DNA from: Chryseobacterium scophthalmum
GTDB taxonomy: Bacteria; Bacteroidota; Bacteroidia; Flavobacteriales; Weeksellaceae
Direction: 5' to 3'
Assembly (NCBI RefSeq): GCF_900143185.1
Contig: NZ_FSRQ01000001.1
Location: forward strand, 2,108,001 to 2,172,000
DNA: 64,000 nucleotides
Under the pieces are notes generated by a model. It worked only from the letters and a program-made list of their open reading frames with translations. It searched no databases and was not told where the DNA came from. The position numbers and the translations under genes are program-made. How positions within the stretch are numbered: the first letter of the stretch is position 1; the number at the start of each line of letters is the position of its first letter. Positions 17,270 to 26,938 of the stretch are shown here, piece by piece.

Positions 17270-19750
17270 TTACTTTTTAATGGCTTTCACCGTATTTTGA
17301 GAACCGTCTTTATAAGACATGGTAATTAAATAAAGTCCAGAATGTAATGAACTTAAATTGATTTCCTTAGAAGGATTTTCAATAGTTTTTAATGTTCTTC
17401 CAGCTACATCAGTAACTTTAACTGTTTTAACATCTTTAAATTCTGAGATATTAATTATATCACTGAATGGATTTGGATAAACTTTAACCTCCTTATTCTT
17501 TGTAGTAAGATCTGAAGTTCCTAATGTATTTACCACCTGAAGTTTGAAATCAAGAAACTCTCCTCTTGTAACAGATGCACAAGCATTGGAAGGTGCTGTT
17601 GAATTGTAATCACACATTACTCTCATTCTGTAATTTCCTAGAGGTGTTCCCGCAGGAATAGTAATTGATGCAGTAGAAGGTGTGGTTGTTTCATAAGTAC
17701 TTGTTACATACATTCTTTCTGTAGAACTGAATACTAAGTCGTTATTCCAATCAACCCAAACTGCCATTCCACAAGTTGGTCCACCTGCCGTCATAGAAAT
17801 TGAAGTTGTACTTCCCGCAGCATTTGAAATGGTATTTGTTGTTGAAGATAGATTTTGGTAGCCATTAGTTGCAGCAACAGCGGTTGCAGAAGAATAGGCC
17901 ATATTTGTAACTGCTCCCGTCGAAGTAAATGCAGATATCCAAGAATTTTGGTTAGAAGAAGATGGTAAACAATATCCAGTAAAAGCATTAACCGATCCTA
18001 CCCAAATACTTTGATTCGTAGCTGAACAACGAGATCTAACCCAGAAATAATAAATTGTTTCAGAAGCTAATCCCGGAACCGTAACTGTAGTTGTAGAAGA
18101 AGTTACAGAGTTGGTAGCATTTAAAACAGTACTTGTAGTAGGAGCTGCATTAGTTGTACTATAATAGATATCATAATTATTCACAGGAACGGTTGCTGTA
18201 TCAGTCCAAGATAAGCCTACCGAATTCATCGTTTGACCTGTAACCGCAAGCGAAACTGGCTCTAAACAAGAAGGAATAGCCTCCACCGTAATGTCATCAA
18301 GATAAATTGTTCTGTAAGTTCCTCCCAAATTATGTCTGAAAGCTAAATAAGAACCTCCTCCCGATGGAATATTAACAGTATACTGAGCATGATTTGCCGT
18401 GATAGTTGTTGTATTAAATGAAACGAAGGTTGACGGATCTGAAGGATTAGTCAAAGTTCCTACTTGTAAAGTATAGTTTGCGCTACCTTTTGCATAAAAT
18501 TTCACTCTCTTGGTTCCATCAGACAAAGCAACTGTTTGAGGCGACACTAACATTTGATTACCTGTACTTGCCGAAGTATTAGATAAATAATAACTATTTG
18601 TTGGTGAGTTTGAGTTGCTATTGGTAACATATCCGTATCCTGCAAATCCACTTGTTTCTAAATACGACCAGCACATTGGTGCATTAGTATTCGAAGAAGA
18701 TCCAATTGATGTGGTATCAAAATTTTCAGAATAAGGTACTGTAAAAGTTGAACAAGGTGTTGTAAAAGTTGTTCCATAAGCCCATTCTCCCACAGATCCA
18801 CCACAGTTTGATCTTATCCAAACATGATACTTGGTCATAGGCGCAATTCCGCTAGTGATATTTGCAGTAAGTCCGGTAACACCAGATGCTGTAGGTGCTG
18901 TATTGCTATTTGGCGCAACTGTAGAAGAAGTATAATAAATATCGTAATTAGTAGGTACTGTAGCTGGAGCAGTCCATGTAAGAGTCGCAGAACTTACCGT
19001 AACCGCTGAAGCTGTAACTGCAGTTGGCGCCAGACAAGTTGTAAATCTGTTTGCTGAAACACCAAAGATATTGATAAAACCAGTTCCTGAAGTCTTACTA
19101 AAAGTAATGTTCTGTACAGTTTTAGATTGATTCGTTGCCGATATTGCTAAAGGAATCTGATAAATTCTAGGATTTGTACCTCCTCCATCTTCCAATGCAT
19201 TAGTGGTAATTTTGATTCTTCCAATTCCCTGTATTGCAAAATTTGTTTGATCATACCAGTCACCGACAGATAAACTTGTAAACGTCTGGTTGGTTCCGTC
19301 AGTAAAATTCACAACAGCACTTACAACACCTGATCCACTTCCGCCGGTTGCTAAGAAATACAAATTAAATGCTGCGGTTGGTGTAGTAAAAGTTAAGGTT
19401 CCGGAATCAGAAACAGCATTTAACTTTAAAGCATTACTGCTGTTGTAAGATGCTAATTGATACGTCAATCCCGGAGTTGTACCAACAACACTCATAAATT
19501 GACCCGAAACAGGAAGTCCGTAAGTAAGCGCAGGACTTGTTGCAGTAGCCTGAAAATCTTTTGAGACATAAGCGTAATCAACTGCGTCTACAGAAGCCGT
19601 TGTACTAGAAGAAGCATTTCCTACTCCATTAGCAATTACATCTTGTGTAAACCCACTTACAGCAACAGGGTGATAATATTGGGCAAATGCCATTGGCGCA
19701 TAGAAAAGCGCGCATAGATTAACCAATCCAAAGAGTCTTTTTCCTTTCAT
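17270..19750 (-). CDS. T9SS-secreted fibronectin type III / GEVED protein
   Basis: An 826-residue exported protein. Signal peptide ends PMAFAQ (about residue 23). A beta-rich N-terminal domain follows (to about 235). Two fibronectin type III domains (about 240-330 and 495-595, each with the LTWTAPATVP or LSWTDTATVP core) flank an adhesin-like jelly-roll region with YSENFDTT. A GEVED-type domain (CGMAVWVDWNNDLVFS) comes next. The end is a type A T9SS sorting domain (KVYPNPFSDIINI ... GLYLITMSYKDG). It should cross the outer membrane through the type IX system and be surface-anchored or released. The role is probably adhesion or carbohydrate/protein binding; no catalytic motif is seen. Confidence 0.9.
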   Translation of the reverse strand: MKGKRLFGLVNLCALFYAPMAFAQYYHPVAVSGFTQDVIANGVGNASSSTTASVDAVDYAYVSKDFQATATSPALTYGLPVSGQFMSVVGTTPGLTYQLASYNSSNALKLNAVSDSGTLTFTTPTAAFNLYFLATGGSGSGVVSAVVNFTDGTNQTFTSLSVGDWYDQTNFAIQGIGRIKITTNALEDGGGTNPRIYQIPLAISATNQSKTVQNITFSKTSGTGFINIFGVSANRFTTCLAPTAVTASAVTVSSATLTWTAPATVPTNYDIYYTSSTVAPNSNTAPTASGVTGLTANITSGIAPMTKYHVWIRSNCGGSVGEWAYGTTFTTPCSTFTVPYSENFDTTSIGSSSNTNAPMCWSYLETSGFAGYGYVTNSNSNSPTNSYYLSNTSASTGNQMLVSPQTVALSDGTKRVKFYAKGSANYTLQVGTLTNPSDPSTFVSFNTTTITANHAQYTVNIPSGGGSYLAFRHNLGGTYRTIYLDDITVEAIPSCLEPVSLAVTGQTMNSVGLSWTDTATVPVNNYDIYYSTTNAAPTTSTVLNATNSVTSSTTTVTVPGLASETIYYFWVRSRCSATNQSIWVGSVNAFTGYCLPSSSNQNSWISAFTSTGAVTNMAYSSATAVAATNGYQNLSSTTNTISNAAGSTTSISMTAGGPTCGMAVWVDWNNDLVFSSTERMYVTSTYETTTPSTASITIPAGTPLGNYRMRVMCDYNSTAPSNACASVTRGEFLDFKLQVVNTLGTSDLTTKNKEVKVYPNPFSDIINISEFKDVKTVKVTDVAGRTLKTIENPSKEINLSSLHSGLYLITMSYKDGSQNTVKAIKK

Positions 19751-19990
19751 AGAATATTAGTTTCATTTAGTTCGGCGTAAAACTATGAATTAAATCTAAA
19801 AACACAATATTAATTTTAAATTATTTTCAACACAATTAAAATATTAACATATTATAATCAAAACATAAATATTTATATAACTTTAAATTGCGTTTTTTTG
19901 AATTATTAACATTAATAACATAATTAATATCTACCACATAATATTACCAATATCAGTTCAGATATATTCTTATGAGCCGAAATATTTTGT

Positions 19991-19998
19991 TATTTTTG
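19991..19998 (+). promoter_or_regulatory. Aminotransferase promoter -7 box (TATTTTTG)
   Basis: An exact TAnnTTTG match, 19 nt before the ATG at 20018. Confidence 0.6.
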
Positions 19999-20017
19999 TG
20001 CATACAAATTTTAGACA

Positions 20018-21223
20018 ATGCCAAACATTTCAAACAGAGCACAACAGATGCCGCCTTCACCGGTAAGAAAACTGGTTCCTTTTGCCTTACAGGCTAAACA
20101 GAGAGGTACAAAAGTATATCACCTTAACATCGGACAACCGGATATCGAAACTCCTGAAACCGCTTTGAATGCTTTAAAAAACATTGATTTAAAAGTTTTG
20201 GAATATGCTCTTTCAGAAGGAAATATTGAATACAGAAAAGCGCTTACAGAATATTATCATTCTTTAGATTTTACAGATCTTACTCCAGATAATTTCATTG
20301 TAACAAACGGTGGATCTGAAGCTTTAAATTTCGCCATTTCTACTCTTTGTGATGACGGCGATGAAGTAATTATTCCAGAACCATATTATGCAAATTATAA
20401 CGGATTTACAAGCACATTCAATGTGAATGTAGTTGCAATTCCTTCTTCTATTGACACTGGTTTTGCACTTCCTCCGATTGAAGAATTTGAGAAAAAAATC
20501 ACTGCAAAAACAAGAGCAATCGTTATTTGTAACCCTGGAAATCCTACGGGATATCTTTACACCCGTGAAGAACTTCAGAAGTTAGCAGAAATTGCTTTAA
20601 AATATGACATCGTTGTTATTTCTGACGAGGTTTACAGAGAATATGTTTATGACGGAAAACAACAAGTTTCAATGCTTGCTTTTCCTGAATTAAGCGAAAA
20701 CTGCATCATTATCGATTCTGAATCTAAGCGTTATTCTATGTGTGGTGTAAGAATCGGATGTTTAATTACCCGTTCAAAAAAAATTCACGATGCTGCAATG
20801 CTATTTGCGCAGGCAAGATTAAGCCCGGTACTTTTGGGACAAATTGCTGCAACTGCCGCTCACCAGAATGATGGAGCATACATCAGAGCCGTAAGAGAAG
20901 AATATACTCACAGAAGAAATGTTTTAGTTGATTTGCTGAATGCAATTCCGGGAGTTATTTGCCCTAAACCAAAAGGAGCATTCTACTGTGTTGCCGAACT
21001 TCCGGTAGATGATACTGAAAAATTCGCGCAATGGCTTCTTGAAAAATACACTTTGAACAACGAAACCATCATGGTTGCACCTGCAGGAGGATTTTACAGC
21101 GATCCTGAATTAGGAAAAAAACAGGTGAGAATTGCTTACGTTCTGAAAGAAGAAGATTTAAGAAAAAGTGCAGAAATCTTAAAACATGCACTTGAAAAAT
21201 ATAAATTAGAGTTCAATCTTTAA
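20018..21223 (+). CDS. PLP-dependent class I/II aminotransferase
   Basis: A 401-residue fold-type I enzyme. The N-terminal LNIGQPDIETP, the NPGNPTG motif (about residue 171), the SDEVYREY segment and the Schiff-base lysine in SESKRYSMCGVRIG (about residue 235) identify the aspartate-aminotransferase superfamily. Substrate choice (aspartate, aromatic or other amino acid) cannot be decided from motifs. The enzyme is cytoplasmic. The lipoprotein gene that follows starts 11 nt after its stop, and murB follows that, so the three may be co-transcribed. Confidence 0.93.
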   Translation: MPNISNRAQQMPPSPVRKLVPFALQAKQRGTKVYHLNIGQPDIETPETALNALKNIDLKVLEYALSEGNIEYRKALTEYYHSLDFTDLTPDNFIVTNGGSEALNFAISTLCDDGDEVIIPEPYYANYNGFTSTFNVNVVAIPSSIDTGFALPPIEEFEKKITAKTRAIVICNPGNPTGYLYTREELQKLAEIALKYDIVVISDEVYREYVYDGKQQVSMLAFPELSENCIIIDSESKRYSMCGVRIGCLITRSKKIHDAAMLFAQARLSPVLLGQIAATAAHQNDGAYIRAVREEYTHRRNVLVDLLNAIPGVICPKPKGAFYCVAELPVDDTEKFAQWLLEKYTLNNETIMVAPAGGFYSDPELGKKQVRIAYVLKEEDLRKSAEILKHALEKYKLEFNL

Positions 21224-21233
21224 TAGTACAAAT

Positions 21234-21713
21234 ATGTCGGCAGTAAAAATAAGTGATTTGAAAATTTTCGTTTCAATGTTTTTACTGCTGATTTTTTTTT
21301 CATGCAGTGAAAAAACTGCTGATAAAAAACCAGATTCTAAAACCGAAGAAATCACATTTATTGGTTTATCGGAAATTGGTGGTCAATTAGGTTTTTACAG
21401 AGTGATAAAAGTTACGAAAGACTCCATTCATTTTGAGACCGGGGCAACCTCAACAAAGAAGCACAAAGAATGGCATTCCGCCATTAAACCGGAGACCTGG
21501 AAAAGCATGACCTCTTCTTTTAAAATTAGAAATTTGGACGGCATCGAAAGTTCACCAAGTATTCAACCGATTGATGGTATTGATGAGAGTTTTCAGATTA
21601 AAACCAATAAAAAATCTCACGTTTACGTCAACGCACAAAACGATATTCATTACAATCAGTTTGCCCGTTTCAAGCAAGAGCTTTTAAAAATTATTCCTCA
21701 GGAATATCAATAA
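21234..21713 (+). CDS. Small lipoprotein of unknown function
   Basis: A 159-residue protein I do not recognise. The N-terminus has a hydrophobic stretch ending LLLIFFSCSEK, a lipoprotein signal with Cys at about 24; EK then a Lys/Asp-rich linker follow. The mature part has alternating charged strands and a Trp-containing segment (KEWHSAIKPETWKS) with no catalytic motif. It lies between the aminotransferase and murB, probably in the same operon. Confidence 0.75.
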   Translation: MSAVKISDLKIFVSMFLLLIFFSCSEKTADKKPDSKTEEITFIGLSEIGGQLGFYRVIKVTKDSIHFETGATSTKKHKEWHSAIKPETWKSMTSSFKIRNLDGIESSPSIQPIDGIDESFQIKTNKKSHVYVNAQNDIHYNQFARFKQELLKIIPQEYQ

Positions 21714-21754
21714 AATTTCATTTTCAAATTAATTCTAAACATTTACTAAATCCA

Positions 21755-22768
21755 ATGCAGGAAAATTTTTCACTAAAACCTTTCAATACTTTTGGAGTAG
21801 AAGCAAAAGCAAAATATTTTGTTGAAGTAAATACTGTAGAAGAATTAACTGAAACTCTAAAACTCTCCCACACTCAAACTCTCCCACTCCTATTCTTGGG
21901 TGGCGGAAGCAATATCTTGTTTACAAAAGATTTTGACGGTTTAGCAATACAATTAAATTTAAAAGGAATTTCTGAAAAATTTTTAAATGAAAATGAAGTT
22001 TTAGTAACAGCAAAAGCCGGAGAAAACTGGCATGAATTCGTTATGTTTTGCCTGAATAAAAATTACGGTGGACTTGAAAATCTTTCTTTAATTCCAGGAA
22101 ATGTAGGAACCTCACCGATGCAGAATATCGGAGCTTACGGAACCGAAATAAAAGATCATTTTTTAAGCTGTAAAGTTTTGAATTTACAGACATTAGAAGT
22201 TGAAAATTTTGATCTGGAAAAATGCAGATTCGGGTACAGAGATTCTATTTTCAAACAAGAAGGAAAAAATAAATATGTGATTTTGGAAGTGAGTTTTAAA
22301 TTAACCACTCAAAACCACTCCATTAAAACCGAATATGGTGCTATACAATCTGAACTGGAAAATTTAGGAATAAAAAATCCAACAATTCAGGATGTTTCAA
22401 AAGCCGTTATTAACATCAGACAAAGCAAACTTCCCGATCCTAAAAAAATTGGTAACGCTGGAAGTTTTTTTAAAAACCCCACTATTCCTTTAACACAGTT
22501 TGAAGGTTTAAAATTAAAATTCGACAACATTCAGGGTTATCCGAACGGAAATTTCGTAAAAGTTCCTGCAGGCTGGCTCATCGAACAATGTGGCTGGAAA
22601 GGAAAACAAATCGGAAATGTGGCTTCTCATCAATTACAGTCTTTAGTGATTATTAACGCAACGGGAAATGCTTCTGGGAAAGAAATTTTTGATTTTTCAG
22701 GTTTAATTATTGATTCCGTTAAAGAAAAATTCGGGATTGAATTGGAAAGAGAGGTTAATATTTTATAG
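21755..22768 (+). CDS. murB: UDP-N-acetylmuramate dehydrogenase MurB
   Basis: Reduces the enolpyruvyl group made by MurA to give UDP-MurNAc, using FAD and NADPH. The 337 residues begin with NTFGVEAKAKYF. The FAD-binding motif LGGGSNILF and the segments LIPGNVGTSPMQNIGAYG and IGNAGSFFKNP (the latter with the catalytic Ser) are conserved. The C-terminal catalytic Glu is in FGIELEREV. The length fits type I MurB. The 41-nt gap to the upstream lipoprotein shows no promoter, so read-through is likely. Confidence 0.96.
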   Translation: MQENFSLKPFNTFGVEAKAKYFVEVNTVEELTETLKLSHTQTLPLLFLGGGSNILFTKDFDGLAIQLNLKGISEKFLNENEVLVTAKAGENWHEFVMFCLNKNYGGLENLSLIPGNVGTSPMQNIGAYGTEIKDHFLSCKVLNLQTLEVENFDLEKCRFGYRDSIFKQEGKNKYVILEVSFKLTTQNHSIKTEYGAIQSELENLGIKNPTIQDVSKAVINIRQSKLPDPKKIGNAGSFFKNPTIPLTQFEGLKLKFDNIQGYPNGNFVKVPAGWLIEQCGWKGKQIGNVASHQLQSLVIINATGNASGKEIFDFSGLIIDSVKEKFGIELEREVNIL

Positions 22769-22855
22769 TCTAAAAAGTTCCCTTATATCTTGTCTGACAT
22801 TTGTCAGTTATTTTAATTTATTCTAAATAAATTTCATATCCGCAAATTTAATTCC

Positions 22856-22863
22856 TACTTTTG
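22856..22863 (+). promoter_or_regulatory. TonB-receptor locus promoter -7 box (TACTTTTG)
   Basis: An exact TAnnTTTG match, 31 nt before the first ATG of the receptor. No clear -33 TTG or Fur-like palindrome is seen. Confidence 0.55.
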
Positions 22864-22894
22864 CGGTCGATTTTGCATTCGACAAACTAAAATA

Positions 22895-25654
22895 ATGATG
22901 ATCAGGCTCTTAACATTTATATTACTTTTTTTCTTCGGCTCTCAACTTTTATTGGCTCAAAACGAGAAATTACAATTAAGCATTAGTATTTCAGGTGAAA
23001 GTCAGCAGAAACTGAAAGGCGTTACTGTAAAAAGTTCTCAAAACTCTGCAGTTACGGATGAAAATGGAGTTGCAACATTAGTTTTAAGTGAAGGCAAACA
23101 TCATCTAAAAATCATCCACTCCAATTATCAGGAAAAAGAGCTTGATGTTACTTTAAACAATTCAAAAACACTTAATTTCCAGCTTCAACCCGTAGATAAA
23201 CTTGAAGAGATCGTGATTTTCTCTAAAGAAGGAAAAGGTTTAACGACTAAAACCATTATCGACAGAAAAGCAATGGAACATTTGCAACCCTCAAGTTTTA
23301 CAGATTTGATGGAGCTTTTACCGGGTGGATTGGCAAAAACACCCAATCTGAGTGTAAATAACAGACCCATGCTTCGTGAAAACAGAGGTCAATTTACATA
23401 TAGAACATCAGAATACAATACAACTGCATTGGGAACCCAATTCATGATAGACGGAAATGTCATCAATTCTAATGCAGACATGCAGGTTTCGTTAGACAAC
23501 AGACAATTTGGATACTCACCTGAAGCAAGAGAAACTGCCACAACCGGGGTAGATATGAGAACAATTTCCACGAACGACATTGAAAAAGTTGAAATCATCC
23601 GAGGAATTCCTTCTGCATCTTATGGAGATTTAACATCCGGAGTGATAAAAATCGAAAGAAAAATTGGCGAATCTCCTTTACAGGCAAGATTTAAAGCAGA
23701 CGGTTTCAGCAAGCAATATTATGTTGGTAAAGGTTTTAAAGTTAATAACAATTGGCAAATCAGTGCAGGTGCAGACTTTTTAGATTCTAAATCTAATCCG
23801 ACCGATGATTTTGAAAATTACCAGAGAATGACCGCATCAATCCGTTCAAAAAAGAAAGGAAATCTTTGGTCTAATCCTTTAGAATGGCGTTCAAATATTG
23901 ATTTTTCAAGCAATATCGATTCGAAGAAAAACGATCCTGATAACGGAGCTCCTGAAATTGATAAATATAAACAGACCCGAACAAAAATTAGTTTTAGTAA
24001 TAACTTCATTTATAGTTTAAATAAAACATCTTTTTTTGATAAAGTTATTTTAAACACAGCAATTAGACAGGGATTTGAAAAAATTGATCAAACTAAACTG
24101 ATACAATTATCAGGGCCAAGATCTTTTTCTTTAGCCACAGAACAAGGAGAAAATGTTGGAGTTTTCCCGGTTCTTCGTTATGTGAGCGACTACGCTACAG
24201 AAGGAAAACCGTTAGACATTACTGCAATGTTTCAAACGACCGGAACAAGAAGCACTTTTGGAATCAATCATCAATATGAAGCAGGTTTAGACTGGAGGTA
24301 TTCTAAGAATAATGGCAGGGGGTTGATTTACGATATGAATTCTCCTTATGCTGCAGAATTTAGCAATTCCAGACCAAGACCATTTAATGATATTCCTGCA
24401 TCTAATTTGATGGCTGCATTTTTAGGAGACCAAATGAGTTATGCCATTGATGAACATAAATTTACATTATATACAGGATTAAGATTCTCAAAACAATTGG
24501 GAATAGATAAATCTTACACCATCAGTAAAAAAGTTTTTGTGGAACCAAGAGTAAATCTACAATATAATCTTCCTCATTTAATGATTAATAATTTCCCTTT
24601 AAAAACAGATATCACATTAGGGTATGGACAGTTTTACAAGCAACCTACACTTTTAATGCTCTACCCTAACAGAAAATTCTGGGATTATACACAGCTTAAT
24701 TATTATCACAATGATGCACAATATCGTTATGTAAATTTCATGACGTATGTTCAGAATCTCGAAAATAAAGCGTTAGAAGCTGCTAAAAGTATTAAAAAAG
24801 AAATCAGACTAGATCTTTCGTACAGAAATCATAATATATTTTTAACTTATTTCAAGGAAGATATGACAAATGGTTTTCGTCAAATGCTTCATACGACATT
24901 ACATACTTACAAGCAATATAATGCTTCACAAGTCGACCTTTCACAATGGAACAACGGACCGAATTTAGCCACCACGCCATATGTTGAAAGAAAAACCAAC
25001 GCCAACTATTCTTTAACTGAAAACGGAAGTGCAACAATTAAAAACGGAATTGAATTCGGTTACACTTCTCCACGTATCAAAGCTATTAATACAAGATTTA
25101 CTTTAAGCGGTGCCTATTTTAAAACACAGTACAGAAATTCAATCCCTGTTATTGAGCAACCAACCGCATCTATCGGACCTGATGGATTTCCGTACTACGG
25201 AATTTACCAAAATGACGATGGATACGTTAATTCAAATATGAATTACAATCTTTTCGTTGATACCTATATCCCTAAACTGGATTTAACGATTTCAGCATCG
25301 TTTCAGGGAAGTTTCTTTGACAATAATAGAAATGATCAAAGAATTGCTGAACCAATATCTTATTACGGAATTGATGGCATTATACATACTTTTACCGAAG
25401 TCGATAAAACCGATACTTACAAACAATGGTTGGTAAGAAATGTTTCAACATCAGATAATTTAGCCAGAGAATATACTTTTACTTTCGGTGCCAATTTAAA
25501 AGTGACCAAAAGTATTTATAAAGACATCAGAACTTCGATGTTTGTTACCCGAATCTTTAATTACAGTGCACCTTATTATTTCAACAATCTTAAGATTGAA
25601 AGAATAGGAACAAACAGACCTTATTTCGGGATGGAGTTAACCTACAATTTTTAA
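22895..25654 (+). CDS. TonB-dependent outer-membrane receptor with carboxypeptidase-like N-domain
   Basis: A 919-residue outer-membrane transporter. A signal peptide ends LLLAQ (about residue 22). A carboxypeptidase-D regulatory-like domain follows (about 27-108; GVTVKSSQNSAVTDENGVATL), as is common in Bacteroidota receptors. The plug domain contains FTDLMELLPGG, FMIDGNVI and the conserved VEIIRGIPSASYGDLTSG. A 22-strand type barrel ends in Phe (YNF). No SusD partner is next to it. Instead a DUF4876 lipoprotein, a DUF6850 barrel and a di-haem peroxidase follow on the same strand. The ligand is unknown. Confidence 0.93.
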   Translation: MMIRLLTFILLFFFGSQLLLAQNEKLQLSISISGESQQKLKGVTVKSSQNSAVTDENGVATLVLSEGKHHLKIIHSNYQEKELDVTLNNSKTLNFQLQPVDKLEEIVIFSKEGKGLTTKTIIDRKAMEHLQPSSFTDLMELLPGGLAKTPNLSVNNRPMLRENRGQFTYRTSEYNTTALGTQFMIDGNVINSNADMQVSLDNRQFGYSPEARETATTGVDMRTISTNDIEKVEIIRGIPSASYGDLTSGVIKIERKIGESPLQARFKADGFSKQYYVGKGFKVNNNWQISAGADFLDSKSNPTDDFENYQRMTASIRSKKKGNLWSNPLEWRSNIDFSSNIDSKKNDPDNGAPEIDKYKQTRTKISFSNNFIYSLNKTSFFDKVILNTAIRQGFEKIDQTKLIQLSGPRSFSLATEQGENVGVFPVLRYVSDYATEGKPLDITAMFQTTGTRSTFGINHQYEAGLDWRYSKNNGRGLIYDMNSPYAAEFSNSRPRPFNDIPASNLMAAFLGDQMSYAIDEHKFTLYTGLRFSKQLGIDKSYTISKKVFVEPRVNLQYNLPHLMINNFPLKTDITLGYGQFYKQPTLLMLYPNRKFWDYTQLNYYHNDAQYRYVNFMTYVQNLENKALEAAKSIKKEIRLDLSYRNHNIFLTYFKEDMTNGFRQMLHTTLHTYKQYNASQVDLSQWNNGPNLATTPYVERKTNANYSLTENGSATIKNGIEFGYTSPRIKAINTRFTLSGAYFKTQYRNSIPVIEQPTASIGPDGFPYYGIYQNDDGYVNSNMNYNLFVDTYIPKLDLTISASFQGSFFDNNRNDQRIAEPISYYGIDGIIHTFTEVDKTDTYKQWLVRNVSTSDNLAREYTFTFGANLKVTKSIYKDIRTSMFVTRIFNYSAPYYFNNLKIERIGTNRPYFGMELTYNF

Positions 25655-25680
25655 TATAATTTAAACAAATAGAAAACAAC

Positions 25681-26907
25681 ATGAAAAGAAGAGTTTTATT
25701 ACTAGGTTTAGCAGTAGCTTTGGTAACAGGATTTACAGTAACATCTTGTTCAAGCGATGATGATTTCGGGAAATCAGTTTCTCAGACAGGAGTTTTAACA
25801 ATGAATTTCACAGGAGAAGAAATTGCTATTTACAAAACTTTAGATATTTCAATTAAAGAAATCAACACTGGAGCTGTAACAGAATTTACCATTCAAAATA
25901 CCAATGCACATTCTCTTGAATTGCCTTTCGGATCTTACAACATTACCGTAAACGGAATTGTTGTAAAAACAGATTCGGAACAGATTAATGTAGGTGCAAC
26001 TGCAGTTACAGATATTAAAGTAAATGCTACCAATATTACCATTCCGCTTTTAGCAAAAAGATTTGGTAATGATTTTATCATCGAAGAAGTATTCTTTACA
26101 GGAGTGAGAACTCCGGATAATAAAAACTACAACTCAAGCAGATATTTTAAAATCACAAATAACACAGACGAAGATTTAGATGCCGCAAATCTAATTATTG
26201 GGCAATCTAATTTCTACACAACATCAAACGATAATCCTACTCCGTACAATGCAAATGACTATTTCCCTGTAAAAGGTGTTATGGTACTTACAAGTGCAAC
26301 CCCTAAGATTATTCATCCAGGAGATTTTATCGTTGTAGCAGATAACGCAGTAGATCATTCACAAAACACTTCAACAGCCTATAATTTACAGAATGCAGAC
26401 TGGGAATTCCCTTCTACCAATCCTACTTTAGGACAGGTTGATAACCCAAATGTACCAAATGCAGAGGTAATCTATACTCAGATGACATACAATATGTTTT
26501 TCCTTCACAACAGAGGTTTTGAAAGTTATGTAATAGCTCGTTTCCCTGCGGGTGAAAATAAAAACACCTTCCTTCAAAATCAGAAATACGATTATTCTTT
26601 TGTAAACAGTGCTGGAAGTGTTACTTCAAAAAGTGTATATAAAATTCCAAACTCATGGATTATTGATGGAGTAAACAACAGTATTCCTACAGATTTTGTT
26701 CAGACCCTTACTTCCGCAAGTATAGATGCTGGTTGGACGTCAGTTGGTTCTATGAATAATGATGCAACACGTTACGGAAAATCAGTAAGACGTAAAGTAA
26801 TTGGGAAAACTTCAGAAAACAAAAACGTATATAAAGACACCAACAACTCATCTTTAGATTTTGTAAAAGACTCTCAACCGAGTTTAAAAAACGGGATTGT
26901 ACATTAA
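25681..26907 (+). CDS. DUF4876 lipoprotein
   Basis: A 408-residue lipoprotein of the DUF4876 family. The signal ends TVTSC (Cys about residue 23). It is followed by SSDDD, an acidic run like the lipoprotein export signal of Bacteroidota, so surface exposure is likely. An N-terminal beta-sandwich-like region (to about 115) precedes the main domain with IIEEVFFTGVRTPDN. DUF4876 genes usually accompany TonB receptors. It starts 26 nt after the receptor stop and probably works with it as a surface ligand-binding subunit, by inference from position. Confidence 0.85.
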   Translation: MKRRVLLLGLAVALVTGFTVTSCSSDDDFGKSVSQTGVLTMNFTGEEIAIYKTLDISIKEINTGAVTEFTIQNTNAHSLELPFGSYNITVNGIVVKTDSEQINVGATAVTDIKVNATNITIPLLAKRFGNDFIIEEVFFTGVRTPDNKNYNSSRYFKITNNTDEDLDAANLIIGQSNFYTTSNDNPTPYNANDYFPVKGVMVLTSATPKIIHPGDFIVVADNAVDHSQNTSTAYNLQNADWEFPSTNPTLGQVDNPNVPNAEVIYTQMTYNMFFLHNRGFESYVIARFPAGENKNTFLQNQKYDYSFVNSAGSVTSKSVYKIPNSWIIDGVNNSIPTDFVQTLTSASIDAGWTSVGSMNNDATRYGKSVRRKVIGKTSENKNVYKDTNNSSLDFVKDSQPSLKNGIVH

Positions 26908-26938
26908 TCTCGGTTTAAAATTTATTTAAAACATATTT